Below, in pieces: positions 18,684 to 28,679 of a stretch of DNA of 33,965 nt. Position 1 is the stretch's first letter. Every line of letters starts with the position of its first letter. A program made the position numbers and the translations under genes. Below the pieces are notes generated by a model. That model searched no databases. It worked only from the letters and a program-made list of their open reading frames with translations, and was not told the DNA's origin. Source of the DNA: Seminavis robusta (Eukaryota > Bacillariophyta > Bacillariophyceae > Naviculales > Naviculaceae); NCBI GenBank assembly GCA_903772945.1, contig CAICTM010001215.1, positions 1-33,965 on the forward strand, in the 5' to 3' direction.

Positions 18684-19560
18684 TGTTGGAGGAAATATAC
18701 CTGACACCTCTTTACTATTGACTCGTGTATTAAACATCTAGTCCGGTTTGCATGCATATTCATGATGCAAGGAACCAAGGGAGTTTTAGGTCTAAAGTGT
18801 TAGGAGGGTCCTTATATCCAATTCAATCACAAGAATTGCTGAGCACCACCAGAAAATCCTCACTTTTGCTTTTCAGCTTAATCTAAAACCAAATTACTCC
18901 CCAATAAGCTGCAGTATTACTAGCAAACAACACTGAAAAGCAAAAGGCCTTCTCGAGTTCGAAGTCAACCGTCTCGAGACAGTAAGTCAAGTTGATATCA
19001 AGTCAAAGTGTATTGAAGCATTGAGTTAACTACTGTAACAGAGAAGAGGTGCGCAGAATCAGGCTCTAGCTACACTATAAGAGCATCGAAACAGCTCTAA
19101 CAGGAAGGAGGTGCGTGCGCGGGAAGAATTCCCATTGTCGCCGATACATACTGTACAAGTGACTTCCGGCCGGAGTACACGGAAACCAAGAGTATCAGCA
19201 GATCAAGCACGTTGAACTGAACAGGTCTCAATGCGGAAGCAAGGAAATCCGGCTGTTATTCATCGAGTTGAAGCCGATTACGTCATCGCGCGAGATTTCG
19301 ATCCATCTCATCACAACGAGCAGAAGTCTTCGAACGGGGATCAAGATAGATCCTGACACAGGAGTTGCAAGCAAGAGGTCATACATTAATTGATAGAGGA
19401 CATCTAGCCGCATCTCTGAGTATCAGTGCAAGCTTCTAACTCCAAGAATTGAGTGAGATAGGTTGATTCGAGTGATACAGTGCTACTGTGAAGAGAAACA
19501 CAAAAATCCCGGTAAACGACACGGAGCTCTGAAACTCCACCGTTTGCCTGTTCCAGCAAC
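18684..19560 (+). repeat. Element A LTR, plus-strand copy
   Basis: It starts TGTTGGAGGAAATATACCTG at 18,684, exactly where gypsy RT homology stops, and matches the minus-strand LTR (2421-3340) throughout with moderate divergence. It ends in or near ...CCTGTTCCAGCA at 19,560, giving TG...CA ends, just before the inverted repeat that bounds copia-2. No gag-like sequence of element A follows, and I see no target duplication (ATCTG before, ACTGT after). It is a solo or truncated LTR. Confidence 0.85.
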
Positions 19561-19563
19561 TGT

Positions 19564-19639
19564 GCGACAATACCATTGTGCATTGATTAATCTAACGATC
19601 TAAGAGATGTAAAGTTTGTATTTCCAAATAAGTGAGCTC
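19564..19639 (+). repeat. 76-bp terminal inverted repeat, left arm
   Basis: It begins GTGCGACAATACCATTGTGC and is the reverse complement of 23,764-23,839 with 3 mismatches in 76 and no gaps. Its tip is itself a near-palindrome (TGCGACAAT..ATTGTGCA). Confidence 0.9.
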
Positions 19640-20181
19640 GCAAATGTCGGGCCAACAGAACCCTGTCGAGATACAGTGAGGGCCCCTTGCAGTCATTGGG
19701 AACTCAGTCGCTGGGGCACAAATCATTTCCAGCTCTCCAGTGATCTTGCTCTTAGAAAACAGCTTCGAAGCTATCGATCAAGGAGGGAGAACTGAAGACA
19801 CACAGTCTCAGGCACCACACATGCTGGCTCTCCAAACAACGCATCCAATTCTTCTAAATGAATCCTTTGCCCAAGTCACCTCTTATTGCCCATATGTCTT
19901 CAGTGCTTTTGTTATAGTGGATGTTCCTATTATTGCACCAATACTGTTCAGTGATGTTGACCCAAATTCTATCAGAAAGCTTTCCGAACCAATTATCCCT
20001 AGGAGGTATCGCTGGAGGTCTGAGCATTGAGTACATCGGCATACTACTGATTGGGAGACTTTGATGAGCAAGCAAATGTTGTTGTCATTTCGGGAGCGGC
20101 AGGTTCTTATTCATCCTGATCTTCCAAACAGACTCCAAGCCCTCAAGCTTTCTTGTCCCATCAAGGACTTGACCCAAAAAC

Positions 20182-20700
20182 ATGCAAACTCAGCGATCAT
20201 TTACAGAGTCTACACTGACCATGTCTGAATGGCATACGGGAGGAAAGAAAATGTACAAGATGAAGTTTGACTCCAGTTTTTCTACCACGACTTACTCTGT
20301 TCCCAAAGGGAAAGGCACTCTCTTCTCTACAAGCAATGACTTCTGTTCTACATACCAACAACAAAACCTTTCTATTTTTGAACAAAATCTGGTTCCAATG
20401 GCATACCAAGTTGGGACATCTGTCCTTCTCCATGTCCAATTCTTGGTGTTGGGTGGTTTCTTAGACAAGAAGGGTCTCGGCTTGCTTAGAAGCTAAAGGT
20501 CGGGGAGCATCTAAATGTGCGCTTGTCAATTTGGAAAAAAAGTCAGGCAACATGATCACACACTGTCACCAAGAAGCTCCAGACAAACAGGGAGCGCTCA
20601 AGAAAGAAAATTGGAGCCGGGTATGACAACCTTTAGTGATCAATTGAGTCAAGAGTCAAGGGCAGATTGTTACATACTGCCGAGAAGAGAAACAAGATAG
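20182..20700 (+). pseudogene. Copia-2 protease/pre-integrase remnant
   Basis: Plus-strand frames here contain MYKMKFDSSFSTTTYSVPKG and TSNDFCSTYQQQN, then CACQFGKKVRQHDHTLSPRS, where the Cys-x-Cys/Gly-Lys block resembles the zinc-binding and linker part of a copia GAG-pre-integrase domain. Frames shift several times. No protease active-site motif is left that I can recognise. Confidence 0.5.
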
Positions 20701-20719
20701 GCCAATAAATTTCTGTGGA

Positions 20720-21420
20720 ACCTCAATATTTGTGATGCTGCACGGCTGTCATCTTTGCCACCACCAAGTTACATTAAATGCTTCTGATTCTATCATGGCC
20801 AAGGAAGCATACGAGCGATGGTGTCTCGAACATGGGGTTGTGGTTCAATCATATCACACTGACAATGGCATCTACAAAAGCCAAGCATATGTCCAACATC
20901 TTAGGGACCACATCAATCAATCTAAATATTCTGCGACCGGTGCAAATGGCAGAATGGGGTATTCTGAGGGACGCCATTAGAATTGTAGTAAACAAAGCTA
21001 GAACAATGATAATCCATGCTGCACTTCTATGGCCAGAAGTTGATGATGAATCCTTTGGCCTTGGAGTCTCTCTGCAGCTCACTTTTACAACCACAATCCG
21101 AATTCAGTCACTGGATTGCTCCATTGAGAATATTTTCCAGAACTGTCAATGATGGTCAATCATCAGAATGCCCATCCATGGGGATGCCCTGCCATATGTT
21201 TTGGAACCTCCGCTTACCAGTGAAGGAGGGAAGATTCCAAAATGGCAGCCCAGGTCCAGGAGAGGACAATATGTTGCACCTCACCTTTCCATTCAGAAAA
21301 TGTTGGTCCTGATCCGCAACCTTAGCTAAACCGGATACCTTTCCCCTCAAGTAACCATACTTGTCTATGATGATTGGTTTGAGAACAGTTTACTCTTCAG
21401 AAGATCAACCACCTCTAGAG
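20720..21420 (+). pseudogene. Copia-2 integrase remnant
   Basis: The frame at 20,732-20,980 has VTLNASDSIMAKEAYERWCL, then SYHTDNGIYKSQAYVQHLRD. The HTDNG is the second catalytic Asp of a Ty1/copia integrase. It continues, frame-shifted, with KARTMIIHAALLWPEVDDES, then YVLEPPLT and GGKIPKWQPRSRRGQYV, the conserved post-core element, and YDDWFEN. Stops and shifts at 20,980, 21,100 and 21,150 make it dead. Confidence 0.85.
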
Positions 21421-22199
21421 TGGACCAACATGTGCATCTTCCAACGCTTCGAGACTCTATTTGATGAGGACACTCCACACCTCCATTAGCAGACGAGTGG
21501 CTTACTCCAGAGGAAAAGGCCATCAACCAGCACCGATCTCATCTTCAGAAGCTTCGACATGGGAGAAAATTATGGCAGGATGACAAGAGCAAAGATAAAA
21601 GGGATGATCTTCATTTTCAAGCTCCGTCTCCAGCACAGCCCCAGGTTTCACACAGGGAGATTCCAGATCGTCTGCCACCACTTCAGACTCAAAATTTACC
21701 CTCTTCTTGGGACAGGGAGCCTCCCATCATCAGCACTCCCACCACTGATGTCCACATCGAGCCAATCTCTGCCCCTCGTCGTAATCCCAGTAGAACAGCC
21801 CACAGCAAGAAGCCTGAGACTCTGAACATGGACCCAAGTTGAAGACATATGCCGTTCCTTCATCCCTGTTGATGTTGTGTTTTAGCTTTGACCTTTGGGG
21901 TTACTCCAATTTCTGGGCACATGATGCAATCTCAGGTGAATGGTTATTCACCTTTGACCAACACCCAGGATCATTTCATCCTGGCATTCTTCAAAGCCAC
22001 TGGCTCTCAAGGCCAAAATTTCCAAAGACCCTGATCTCCCCTCTCTGAGGAATCTCTGATGGGACCACATGCAGACCATTTCTGGCAGCAATGGACAAAG
22101 AATTGCCAGCCTTGAAGGCAAAGGGACTTGGCACATCGTACAACGTTCTTTCTATGCCCTCAACACCTAAAGGCGGTTCCTGGAACATGGGTGCAACGA

Positions 22200-22930
22200 A
22201 TTAAGAGGTTACCAGACGGCAATTAAATAAGTTCAAATCTAGATGGTGCGTGCAGAGGAGACCTTCAGTCCCTATGAAGGCGTCGCTACTCTCCACTTGT
22301 TGGTTGCCCACCGTTAGAGCCGGTCTTCTTCTTGCAGCTGCCATGGATGGGAATCGAGACAAGTTGATTTTACTCTTGCTTTCTGTCAAAGCCCTCAGCC
22401 TGTCGACCAGCCACTAACATGGAATTGCCTCAGTACTATCGACCCAAGGCTATGAAGGACAGGACTGTGTTTTGAAACTTGACAATCCATATATGGGCAG
22501 ACCGATTCACCTAAATTTTTTATGAGCATCTATGTCGCGGGGATGATCCAACTTGGTTTCGAAACCTCGGCAGCAGACCCATGTTTGTTTATTCATAAGG
22601 AGCATCAACTCATGGTATTAATTATTTGTGATGACCAAATCTGGCTCAGTCCAGACAATGATCTGATTGAGTCCTATGTTGGGCAGCTCCAGAAACTTGG
22701 ATATGACCTCACCATGGAAGAAAAGGTGACATCTTTGGATTCCTCGGCATTAATTTTTGAAAGACAGGGAGACAAGTTTGAGCTTACTCAAAAAGGGCTC
22801 ATCAATAAAGTCATCGAATATACTGGTATTTCTGACGCTAGCAAGAAGCTTTCTCCTGCCGCCACCGATCCTCTCGGAGCTGACAAACTGGGGGCCCCAT
22901 TTGAAGAAGAGTGGAGTATCCAGCTGCAGT
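22200..22930 (+). pseudogene. Copia-2 reverse transcriptase remnant
   Basis: Fragments in shifting frames read RLPDGN, FKSRWCVRGDL, VLKLDNPYMG and then, in one clean frame from 22,522, MIQLGFETSAADPCLFIHKE, the active-site region LIICDDQIWLSPDND (Ile-Cys-Asp-Asp in place of Tyr-Val-Asp-Asp), and ERQGDKFELTQKGLINKVIE. Both catalytic Asp residues survive, but the aromatic and Val positions do not. Its similarity to copia-1 RT is only at motif level. Confidence 0.88.
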
Positions 22931-23620
22931 TGGGATGCTTTTTTATATTGCGTCGAACACTCGCCAGACATCACATTTAGTGTGCACCAGGTGGCAGATT
23001 CAGTCACAATCCCAGGCATTCCATGCTCAAGCAATTAAACGTATTATTCGGTATCTGATTGGCACAAGTGACAAAGGCATTTGTTTTAGCCCTAACTTGA
23101 TCAGGGACTTGACTGTTGGGTCGATGCTGACTTCGCCGGATTGTATGGATATGAGGATGAACAGGATCCTGTGTCCGTCAAGTCTCGCACTGGATTTGTC
23201 CTGACTCTGTTTGGGTGCCCTATTATCTGGTCGAGCAAGCTACAGACTGATATTACTTTGAGCTCACTGCTGCTGAGTATGTTGCCTTCAGCATGTCAAT
23301 GAGGGAGCTGCTTCCTATGCGAGCTTTGCTCAAAGAAATTGGTAGCAAACTGAATATGCCGGTAATTACTGATAGTCTCGTGCGCTCTACAGTGTTCGAA
23401 GACACCAAGGTTGCCTGTCTCTTGTGAATGTTCCCAAAATGTCTGCGCGCAACAAGTATTTGGCATTGAAGTACCACTTCTTCAGGTCCAATATCGGGGA
23501 GTCGAAGGGCATCGTGGCTAAGTATATTCCGACTCTGGAACAAACGGGCCGACATTTTCACAAGGGTCTTCCGGCTCCACAGTTTGCTGTCATTCGGAGC
23601 TCCTCATGGGATGGTAATTT
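22931..23620 (+). pseudogene. Copia-2 RNase H remnant
   Basis: Split over three frames: LFYIASNTRQTSHLVCTRWQ (degraded from a DITF.VHQ segment), AIKRIIRYLIGTSDKGICFS, a first Asp in a WVDADFAG-like segment near 23,120, IIWSSKLQTDITLS, MSMRELLPMRALLKEIGSKL, and VPKMSARNKYLALKYHFFRS ending in IPTLEQ and a KGLPAPQF-like tail. This is a full Ty1/copia RNase H, disrupted by at least three indels. Confidence 0.85.
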
Positions 23621-23763
23621 ACCTCAGCACTTTGCTGGGACTCTCTCCTATGTTTCTTGCTACAGCTTCATTTCAGCTGTAAGGGAGTGCGACGGGATAC
23701 AGCTTACAATTCAGCTTTACAGCTTTACAATTAGCAGGCTTATTCTAGAAATAATCAATAACT

Positions 23764-23839
23764 GCTCACTTATTTGGAAATACAAACTTTACATCTCTTA
23801 GATCCTTAGACTAGTCAATGCACAATGGTATTGTCGCAC
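23764..23839 (-). repeat. 76-bp terminal inverted repeat, right arm
   Basis: Partner of 19,564-19,639, in reverse complement. Immediately inside it (23,668-23,763) is an AGCTGTAAGG...GCTTACAATTCAGC segment that could be the start of a copia-2 3' LTR. No matching direct repeat is present on the left side. Confidence 0.9.
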
Positions 23840-24211
23840 TACTAGCCTTGTGTTATCAATATTTTGCAACCGTGAAAGGGAGACAATCTTCGGGGATGCG
23901 GTTTCCATTTCGAAACGTTGATATGACAAACTTTTTAAGTTGCCCACTCGACCGACACAACTTGGTACCTAGAGGTGTGGCCTTGACCCTTCCTTCTTCA
24001 ACTAACTTTCGCAGTATTCAGATGCTACGCAACAAGCCCTTCTGCCAGTTTCAAGTGGAAATGACACACCTGTGGTTGGCTTTACCTTGTCAGTGGTAAA
24101 CTTGTCAAAGACCCCCTTGTGAACAGCATGGCAAAGCCGCAATTCCTTGCCCCCAGTGCCTACTCCAAGTCGCTGGTCAAGAGTATCAAAGATTCGTTGC
24201 CTGTTACCACA
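23840..24211. other. Intergenic stretch between copia-2 and the LRR gene
   Basis: There is no supported gene. It should contain the 3' untranslated region of the minus-strand LRR gene, whose stop is at 24,212-24,214. Plus-strand frames here have no recognisable motif. Confidence 0.5.
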
Positions 24212-27142
24212 TTAGCCCGGACAAGCAGCAATCCCGCTGTTGTCGTATTTCAGCTGCAATCCTTGCTGGAGCATATTGCAAAAAGGGTTTTGGGGGCCAG
24301 AAAGGCCTGTAGATGACAAGTCAACATATAGAAGGTTTTGCAAGTTTTCAAGTTGTCGTGGGATTCTGCCAATTAAGCCGCCATTGTTGCCAACAGACAA
24401 AAGTGTGAGGCTAGTGAGCAATCCCAACTCGGTGGGAAGAGTTCCAGTCAACAACGTGGAACTCAAATCAAGGCTGCGCAACTTGGTCAACATTCCTGTC
24501 TCTGTTGGAATTGCACCAGATATGGAGCTTTGGGAAATGTTTAGATATTCCAGAATGGTCAGGGCACCAATATCACTTGGCAGGGGACCCGTGATGGCTG
24601 CATTGTCTGACAAATCAACTTCCCTGAGAGATGACATGGAGTAGAATAACTCTGGTGGCACTGTGCCTTCTAGGTTGTTGCTTGGAAGACTCAAAGTGCC
24701 GATTGCACCTTTGCCACCAGGACAAGGAGTCGCAGCCTGATACCAGTTGCAGGGATTGACAGTTCGTTTTAGCCAGAAGTCATTGTTGGTCCACGAAGTG
24801 TCACCATTGGTTGCGTAGAAAAATGACGCAAGACCAAATTCCTTTCGGATCCCACTGGCTGATGTCGACTCTATTCTGCGGTTACTCGCAAGGTACTGCT
24901 GCGCCCTTGATTGTGGTGATTGCCGATCTTCCAAGGCCACCAAGGTGTACTCGGGAAGTTTGCCATCATATGCATTGACGAGGAAGGGTTCGACCTCGAC
25001 TGGCATTGTTGGTGCGGAAGCAGGCACCGGGGTCGTGGAAGTAGGCACGAAAGTTGTTGGGGGCGGGGTGTCTTGAACCACTGGATCCTGTCCATCAGTC
25101 TTGTTGTTTTGGTTTGTGTCACCGTCCGATGGTAGTGTCACAGCCAGGATCACGCTGGCAATAACGGCAACCAACAGAAACAACAGCAGTACAGGTATAA
25201 TGCATTGAAGAACTTTTCGACTCTTCCAAACATCTCTGCACCCGATCTCTTTCGGTTCTTTCATGGGACTCGCTTCCACAACATCGTTGAACATAAGGCT
25301 CGCTTCCACATCCACGGCATTATTGTCGTTGTGAACACTGGAGTCGACGCTCCTTTCTTCCACCAAGTGAGCTTCGATTAGAACGTCACCTGTTTCAGTT
25401 CTTTCCACTTCCGACAGAGGCCTGCCCACTGCCTGCGAATCTCCCTCATGAACGCTGTCTTCGATTGCTTCGTCATCAGCACCAGCAGAATCTCCGCCAA
25501 CACACACAGCGCCAGGAATGCCAGAATAAAAGGGATCAGCCTGAAAGGGAATTGGATCTGGCTGATTCACGAATGCAAACGTTTCTGATGAAGCCAACAC
25601 CTCTGTCAATGTCATGCCCTCTTGTTGTGGTGCAACGGTTGATTCTGTAGTAGTAGTGACACCAGCCTCATTGCTGCCATTGTTTCTGGCGCGAGATGGA
25701 GTCGTTGTCGATGATGATGATGATGAAGGCTGCCTTGATGTCGATCGTTGGGCCCCATCACGTTGAGGTTGCGGCTTTGCCGATTGTGGCACCGGAGCCG
25801 TTTCAGCTCTATTCAATCGAGCCGTTGATGATGGTGCAACGGCAACGGATTGGGTCCTTCGGGCTGTTGGATGTAGCACAGCGTCTTGTCGTTCTTGCAA
25901 AACCGAGTTCATAAAGTCTGAATCGTCGTTTTCCATCGAATCATCATCAAAGTTTGTGCAGCTGGCGTTCCTGCGAATCGATGATGATTGACCGGACGAC
26001 CGGTCTGATTGGTCCTTCATGGCTGATCCGGAGGAAACTGTTCGAACACCGCGCCTGGTTCGGGTGGGACTTGATCGTTGCCGTTGCATGGGACCTTTTG
26101 CACGCTCCATCGCTGACGACGAGTGGCGACCCAGTCTCGGTGGAGAATCTCCGACCGATGTGACTCGCTTGGCTCTTCCGCGGTTCGGCGAACGCGACGT
26201 TCTCCTCCCATTGTTGCTGGGTGCGCTGTAGTCGCTCATCAGCCGTCCGGTCGAAGCTCTTAGCCTCGAAGTTGCGGGCACTGAGTGACCATGACCCATA
26301 CTTTGTGTCCTCCTAGCAGAGTTCACGGGGAGGTTGTTTGTATCGGCCAAGTTCCTCCGTGCTCTGTTGGGAGGACTTGTGCCTTGCTGCTGTCTCTCCC
26401 TACTAGTAGGAATAGCACTACTGAATTCGTCGCTCGCTTCGCCCTCAGAGTCCAAAATCAGGGTGGAACTGCTGCCAGCTGTGGGTCCCTTGGAATGATT
26501 GCTGGTCTGATCTTGATTCATGGCAGAATGGGACACTCTGTGTGCGCCAGGAATCGATTTTACAGCCTTTGCATTCGTTTGTTCTCGTTTCTTGTCTTGA
26601 GGTGGTGTTTTGAGTGATGTACTGGTAGGGGCAAATTGCTGCAATTGTCTAATTTCTGGAGTCTCAAAATCGGGGCGGCTTGCTAGTTGCGGTGGTGGGT
26701 ACAGCGGTTTGGACTTGTTTTTTTGAATGGTTGGCTGCAGAGGATGTTGTTGCTCAAAGCTTTTTTTGGTAGGGGTGCTGCCACGTTCTTGTGCTGATGA
26801 TGCCGGCTCATTTTGGGGCGCTGTAGTAGAAGCATCAGCAGCTACTTGACCAGGACTTGTCCCATTCAGGCTCGTTCTTTTTCTGACATTGGCAATTTCA
26901 GCCTTGATCTCTTCCAGTCGCTCTCTGGTGCGGACATGCATAACCACAGAGCTCTCATCCAACAGCAATATCTTCAGCATGTGCTTTTCCTCACCAACTG
27001 ATTTGATCATGTGTTTCTTGATGGACGTCCAGGGATACGATGTCTCCATCTGCAAGGCTTTCGATTTGAATACAACCGCCTGTTGATGGAGTGTCAGGGA
27101 TCCCACCTTGCCCTCCACTTTCACTGGTGAGAAAGTCTTCAT
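24212..27142 (-). CDS. Membrane LRR protein with N-terminal TFIIH-like PH domain (976 aa)
   Basis: One uninterrupted frame, ATG at 27,142, TAA at 24,212, with an in-frame TAA two codons upstream of the ATG, so the start is secure. Residues about 6-90 resemble the p62 (GTF2H1) PH fold of TFIIH: a GxLxL strand, YPWTSIKKHMIKSV, a HMLKILLLDESSVVM strand, then a helix RTRERLEEIKAEIANVRKR. Residues 91-640 are low complexity, Ser/Arg/Gln-rich, with basic Arg-Ser stretches (260-370) and an acidic end (550-620). A hydrophobic helix at about 646-670 (LQCIIPVLLLFLLVAVIASV) is followed by a Pro/Thr stalk. Residues 762-810 are an LRR cap (FFYATNGDTSWTNNDFWL, then Cys-x-Trp and Cys). About five plant-type LRRs follow (DLSSTLLTGTLPTELGLLT and similar) to residue 945. 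Predicted topology is N-terminus cytosolic, LRR outside. There is no kinase domain and no intron. The PH assignment is by pattern; function is unknown. Confidence 0.9.
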   Translation of the reverse strand: MKTFSPVKVEGKVGSLTLHQQAVVFKSKALQMETSYPWTSIKKHMIKSVGEEKHMLKILLLDESSVVMHVRTRERLEEIKAEIANVRKRTSLNGTSPGQVAADASTTAPQNEPASSAQERGSTPTKKSFEQQHPLQPTIQKNKSKPLYPPPQLASRPDFETPEIRQLQQFAPTSTSLKTPPQDKKREQTNAKAVKSIPGAHRVSHSAMNQDQTSNHSKGPTAGSSSTLILDSEGEASDEFSSAIPTSRERQQQGTSPPNRARRNLADTNNLPVNSARRTQSMGHGHSVPATSRLRASTGRLMSDYSAPSNNGRRTSRSPNRGRAKRVTSVGDSPPRLGRHSSSAMERAKGPMQRQRSSPTRTRRGVRTVSSGSAMKDQSDRSSGQSSSIRRNASCTNFDDDSMENDDSDFMNSVLQERQDAVLHPTARRTQSVAVAPSSTARLNRAETAPVPQSAKPQPQRDGAQRSTSRQPSSSSSSTTTPSRARNNGSNEAGVTTTTESTVAPQQEGMTLTEVLASSETFAFVNQPDPIPFQADPFYSGIPGAVCVGGDSAGADDEAIEDSVHEGDSQAVGRPLSEVERTETGDVLIEAHLVEERSVDSSVHNDNNAVDVEASLMFNDVVEASPMKEPKEIGCRDVWKSRKVLQCIIPVLLLFLLVAVIASVILAVTLPSDGDTNQNNKTDGQDPVVQDTPPPTTFVPTSTTPVPASAPTMPVEVEPFLVNAYDGKLPEYTLVALEDRQSPQSRAQQYLASNRRIESTSASGIRKEFGLASFFYATNGDTSWTNNDFWLKRTVNPCNWYQAATPCPGGKGAIGTLSLPSNNLEGTVPPELFYSMSSLREVDLSDNAAITGPLPSDIGALTILEYLNISQSSISGAIPTETGMLTKLRSLDLSSTLLTGTLPTELGLLTSLTLLSVGNNGGLIGRIPRQLENLQNLLYVDLSSTGLSGPQNPFCNMLQQGLQLKYDNSGIAACPG

Positions 27143-27795
27143 GGTTTAGCAAATAAAGCGATGGCAGGCCAACAACAATCCACTACAACTGCTACCTCCT
27201 TCAACTGTGCGGCTCTGTGCGGACGTGCCTCTGGCTACAGTAGTAACATTCTGGGACCGCAGTCTCAGTTTTGAGGCTCCCTGCAACGTTGCATGCACTC
27301 TCGGGGTTTCTCCTGTGTTCTCCGGTCCACCGAACAGCCATCAGTCACCAGCCAACAGCCAACAACCAACAACACCCTGCAAAACTTTTTCAAGCAGCGC
27401 GGGTGATTGTGACTGGCCAACGAACCCTGTAAAACATGTGTCCATAAGACACAGTCTTCTTTGATCAAGCTGGAACAAATCTATTTTTCCTATATTAATA
27501 ATACACTGAGTCTCGTACAGTATCATACTGTACTCGATAACCATCCAAAGATCCAAAGACCTACTAGTAGCTACTGAGTAGTATTAATAGTAATCTATTT
27601 TAGGATTTAATGATCCGAGATCCAAATGACTCTTCTCTGTTCCGAGTCATACAGTACTCGAGTACCGGACTTCCCAAGGATTTAAGATTGTTTCGTTCCA
27701 AGCTTTATCCAGTCTTGGGTGGCACGAAAAAAAACTCTCGATCGGAAGCAACAGAAGCATTGAGCTTAGTAGCAACAGAGGGGCGCTGTTACAAG
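27143..27795. other. Upstream region of the LRR gene
   Basis: Likely promoter and 5' untranslated region of the minus-strand LRR gene. It is A/T-rich at 27,480-27,620 and holds no supported gene. I cannot place a TATA box or initiator with confidence. Confidence 0.4.
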
Positions 27796-28058
27796 GAGTC
27801 TTAAGAATCAGATTATTCTTAAGAATCAGGAAAAAATCTTGGGAAAATTATGATTCTTAAGAATCAAATACAGGGTAGACAAGGATTCTTAAGAATCAGC
27901 CTATTCTTAAGAATCAGAATTTTGCTGATTCTTGGAAATTGATGATTCTTAAGAATCAGCAAAGGATTCTTAAGAATCAGTTTTTTCAAAATCAGATTCT
28001 TAAGAATCAGCTAGATGATTCTTAAGAATCAGCATTCAAAATGCTGATTCTCAAGAAT
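27796..28058. repeat. Cluster of ATTCTTAAGAAT palindromes
   Basis: Eight perfect copies of the 12-bp palindrome ATTCTTAAGAAT start at 27,815, 27,853, 27,885, 27,903, 27,945, 27,966, 27,996 and 28,018. Most are extended to GATTCTTAAGAATC or TGATTCTTAAGAATCA. Near matches sit at 27,797 (AGTCTTAAGAAT), about 27,926 (ATTCTTGGAAAT) and 28,047 (ATTCTCAAGAAT). Spacing is irregular (18-42 bp), so this is not a simple tandem repeat. It lies about 0.7 kb upstream of the LRR gene. Clustered dimer-binding sites for a transcription factor, or a small repeat family, are both possible. Confidence 0.9.
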
Positions 28059-28636
28059 CTGCATAGTGGAATCTTGGAAATGATACACAACACCAAGTGT
28101 ACCTAACATGTAAATAGAGATTCTTACTGCTGCTGATTCAATGGATGCTGACAGCAACCACTGCAGTGGCAAGAGCTAGCCAGTGCAAGGTGTCTAGGCT
28201 TTGGTGGACTTGCAGTTCTTGAGAATGCAGCACATTCTAGCTGCTTTCTGACTGTATCCATAGGACTCCCAAGTAGATTCGAACCAGCCACCATGCATGT
28301 GTCTCCCTCAATGGTGCTATTGGTGGAGTTACCATCTTAGCTTCTTGCTGCTAGTACTAGCTACTCCATGTAGTACCGGTACCTTGTGCATGGCGCCATT
28401 TCGAGGTCATGGGAGACATGCCGTACTGACGAAAGAGAGAGCTAGTTTTTAATTGAGTAGACGAGTGGTTGTTTTGGTGGCCTTTGCATCACTATTACTG
28501 TAACCATAGCCATTGCATGGACAGTCAATCAACCCACAAGTGTGTTGGCACCATGCCGAAGCTGTACCGGTACCATACCAAACGGGCAGGTAGCACAGAG
28601 GAAAAAGAAAGAAACTGAGGAAAAATAAAGAAACTG

Positions 28637-28679
28637 ATTCTCAAGAATCAGCATTTTGGATGACCAGATTCTTAAGAAT
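28637..28679. repeat. Two further copies of the same palindrome
   Basis: ATTCTCAAGAAT (28,637-28,648, one mismatch) and a perfect ATTCTTAAGAAT (28,668-28,679) lie 600 bp from the main cluster. A weaker form, AGTTCTTGAGAAT, is at 28,214-28,226. All share CAG/CTG flanks with the main cluster. Confidence 0.85.

Larger units (their letters stand above)
19564..23839 (+). mobile_element. Degenerate Ty1/copia element 'copia-2' bounded by inverted repeats
   Basis: The 4,276-bp interval carries plus-strand Ty1/copia pol sequence in the order pre-integrase/integrase (about 20,180-21,420), linker (21,480-21,840), RT (22,200-22,900) and RNase H (22,900-23,620). Many frameshifts and stops are present. 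It is a different lineage from copia-1: different integrase and RNase H wording and an ICDD active site. Instead of direct LTRs, the ends carry 76-bp inverted repeats, so either an LTR end was inverted or the copia copy was captured between the arms of another element. Confidence 0.8.

Noticed and set aside
18684..23839. LTR A at 18,684 as the 5' LTR of copia-2
   Set aside because: There is no matching LTR at the copia-2 3' end, and the inverted repeat arm intervenes directly after the LTR.
27815..28029. Palindrome cluster as a heat-shock element array or CRISPR array
   Set aside because: The core is TTC-TTAA-GAA, so spacing does not fit the nTTCnnGAAn heat-shock pattern, and irregular short spacers with a self-palindromic unit do not fit CRISPR.
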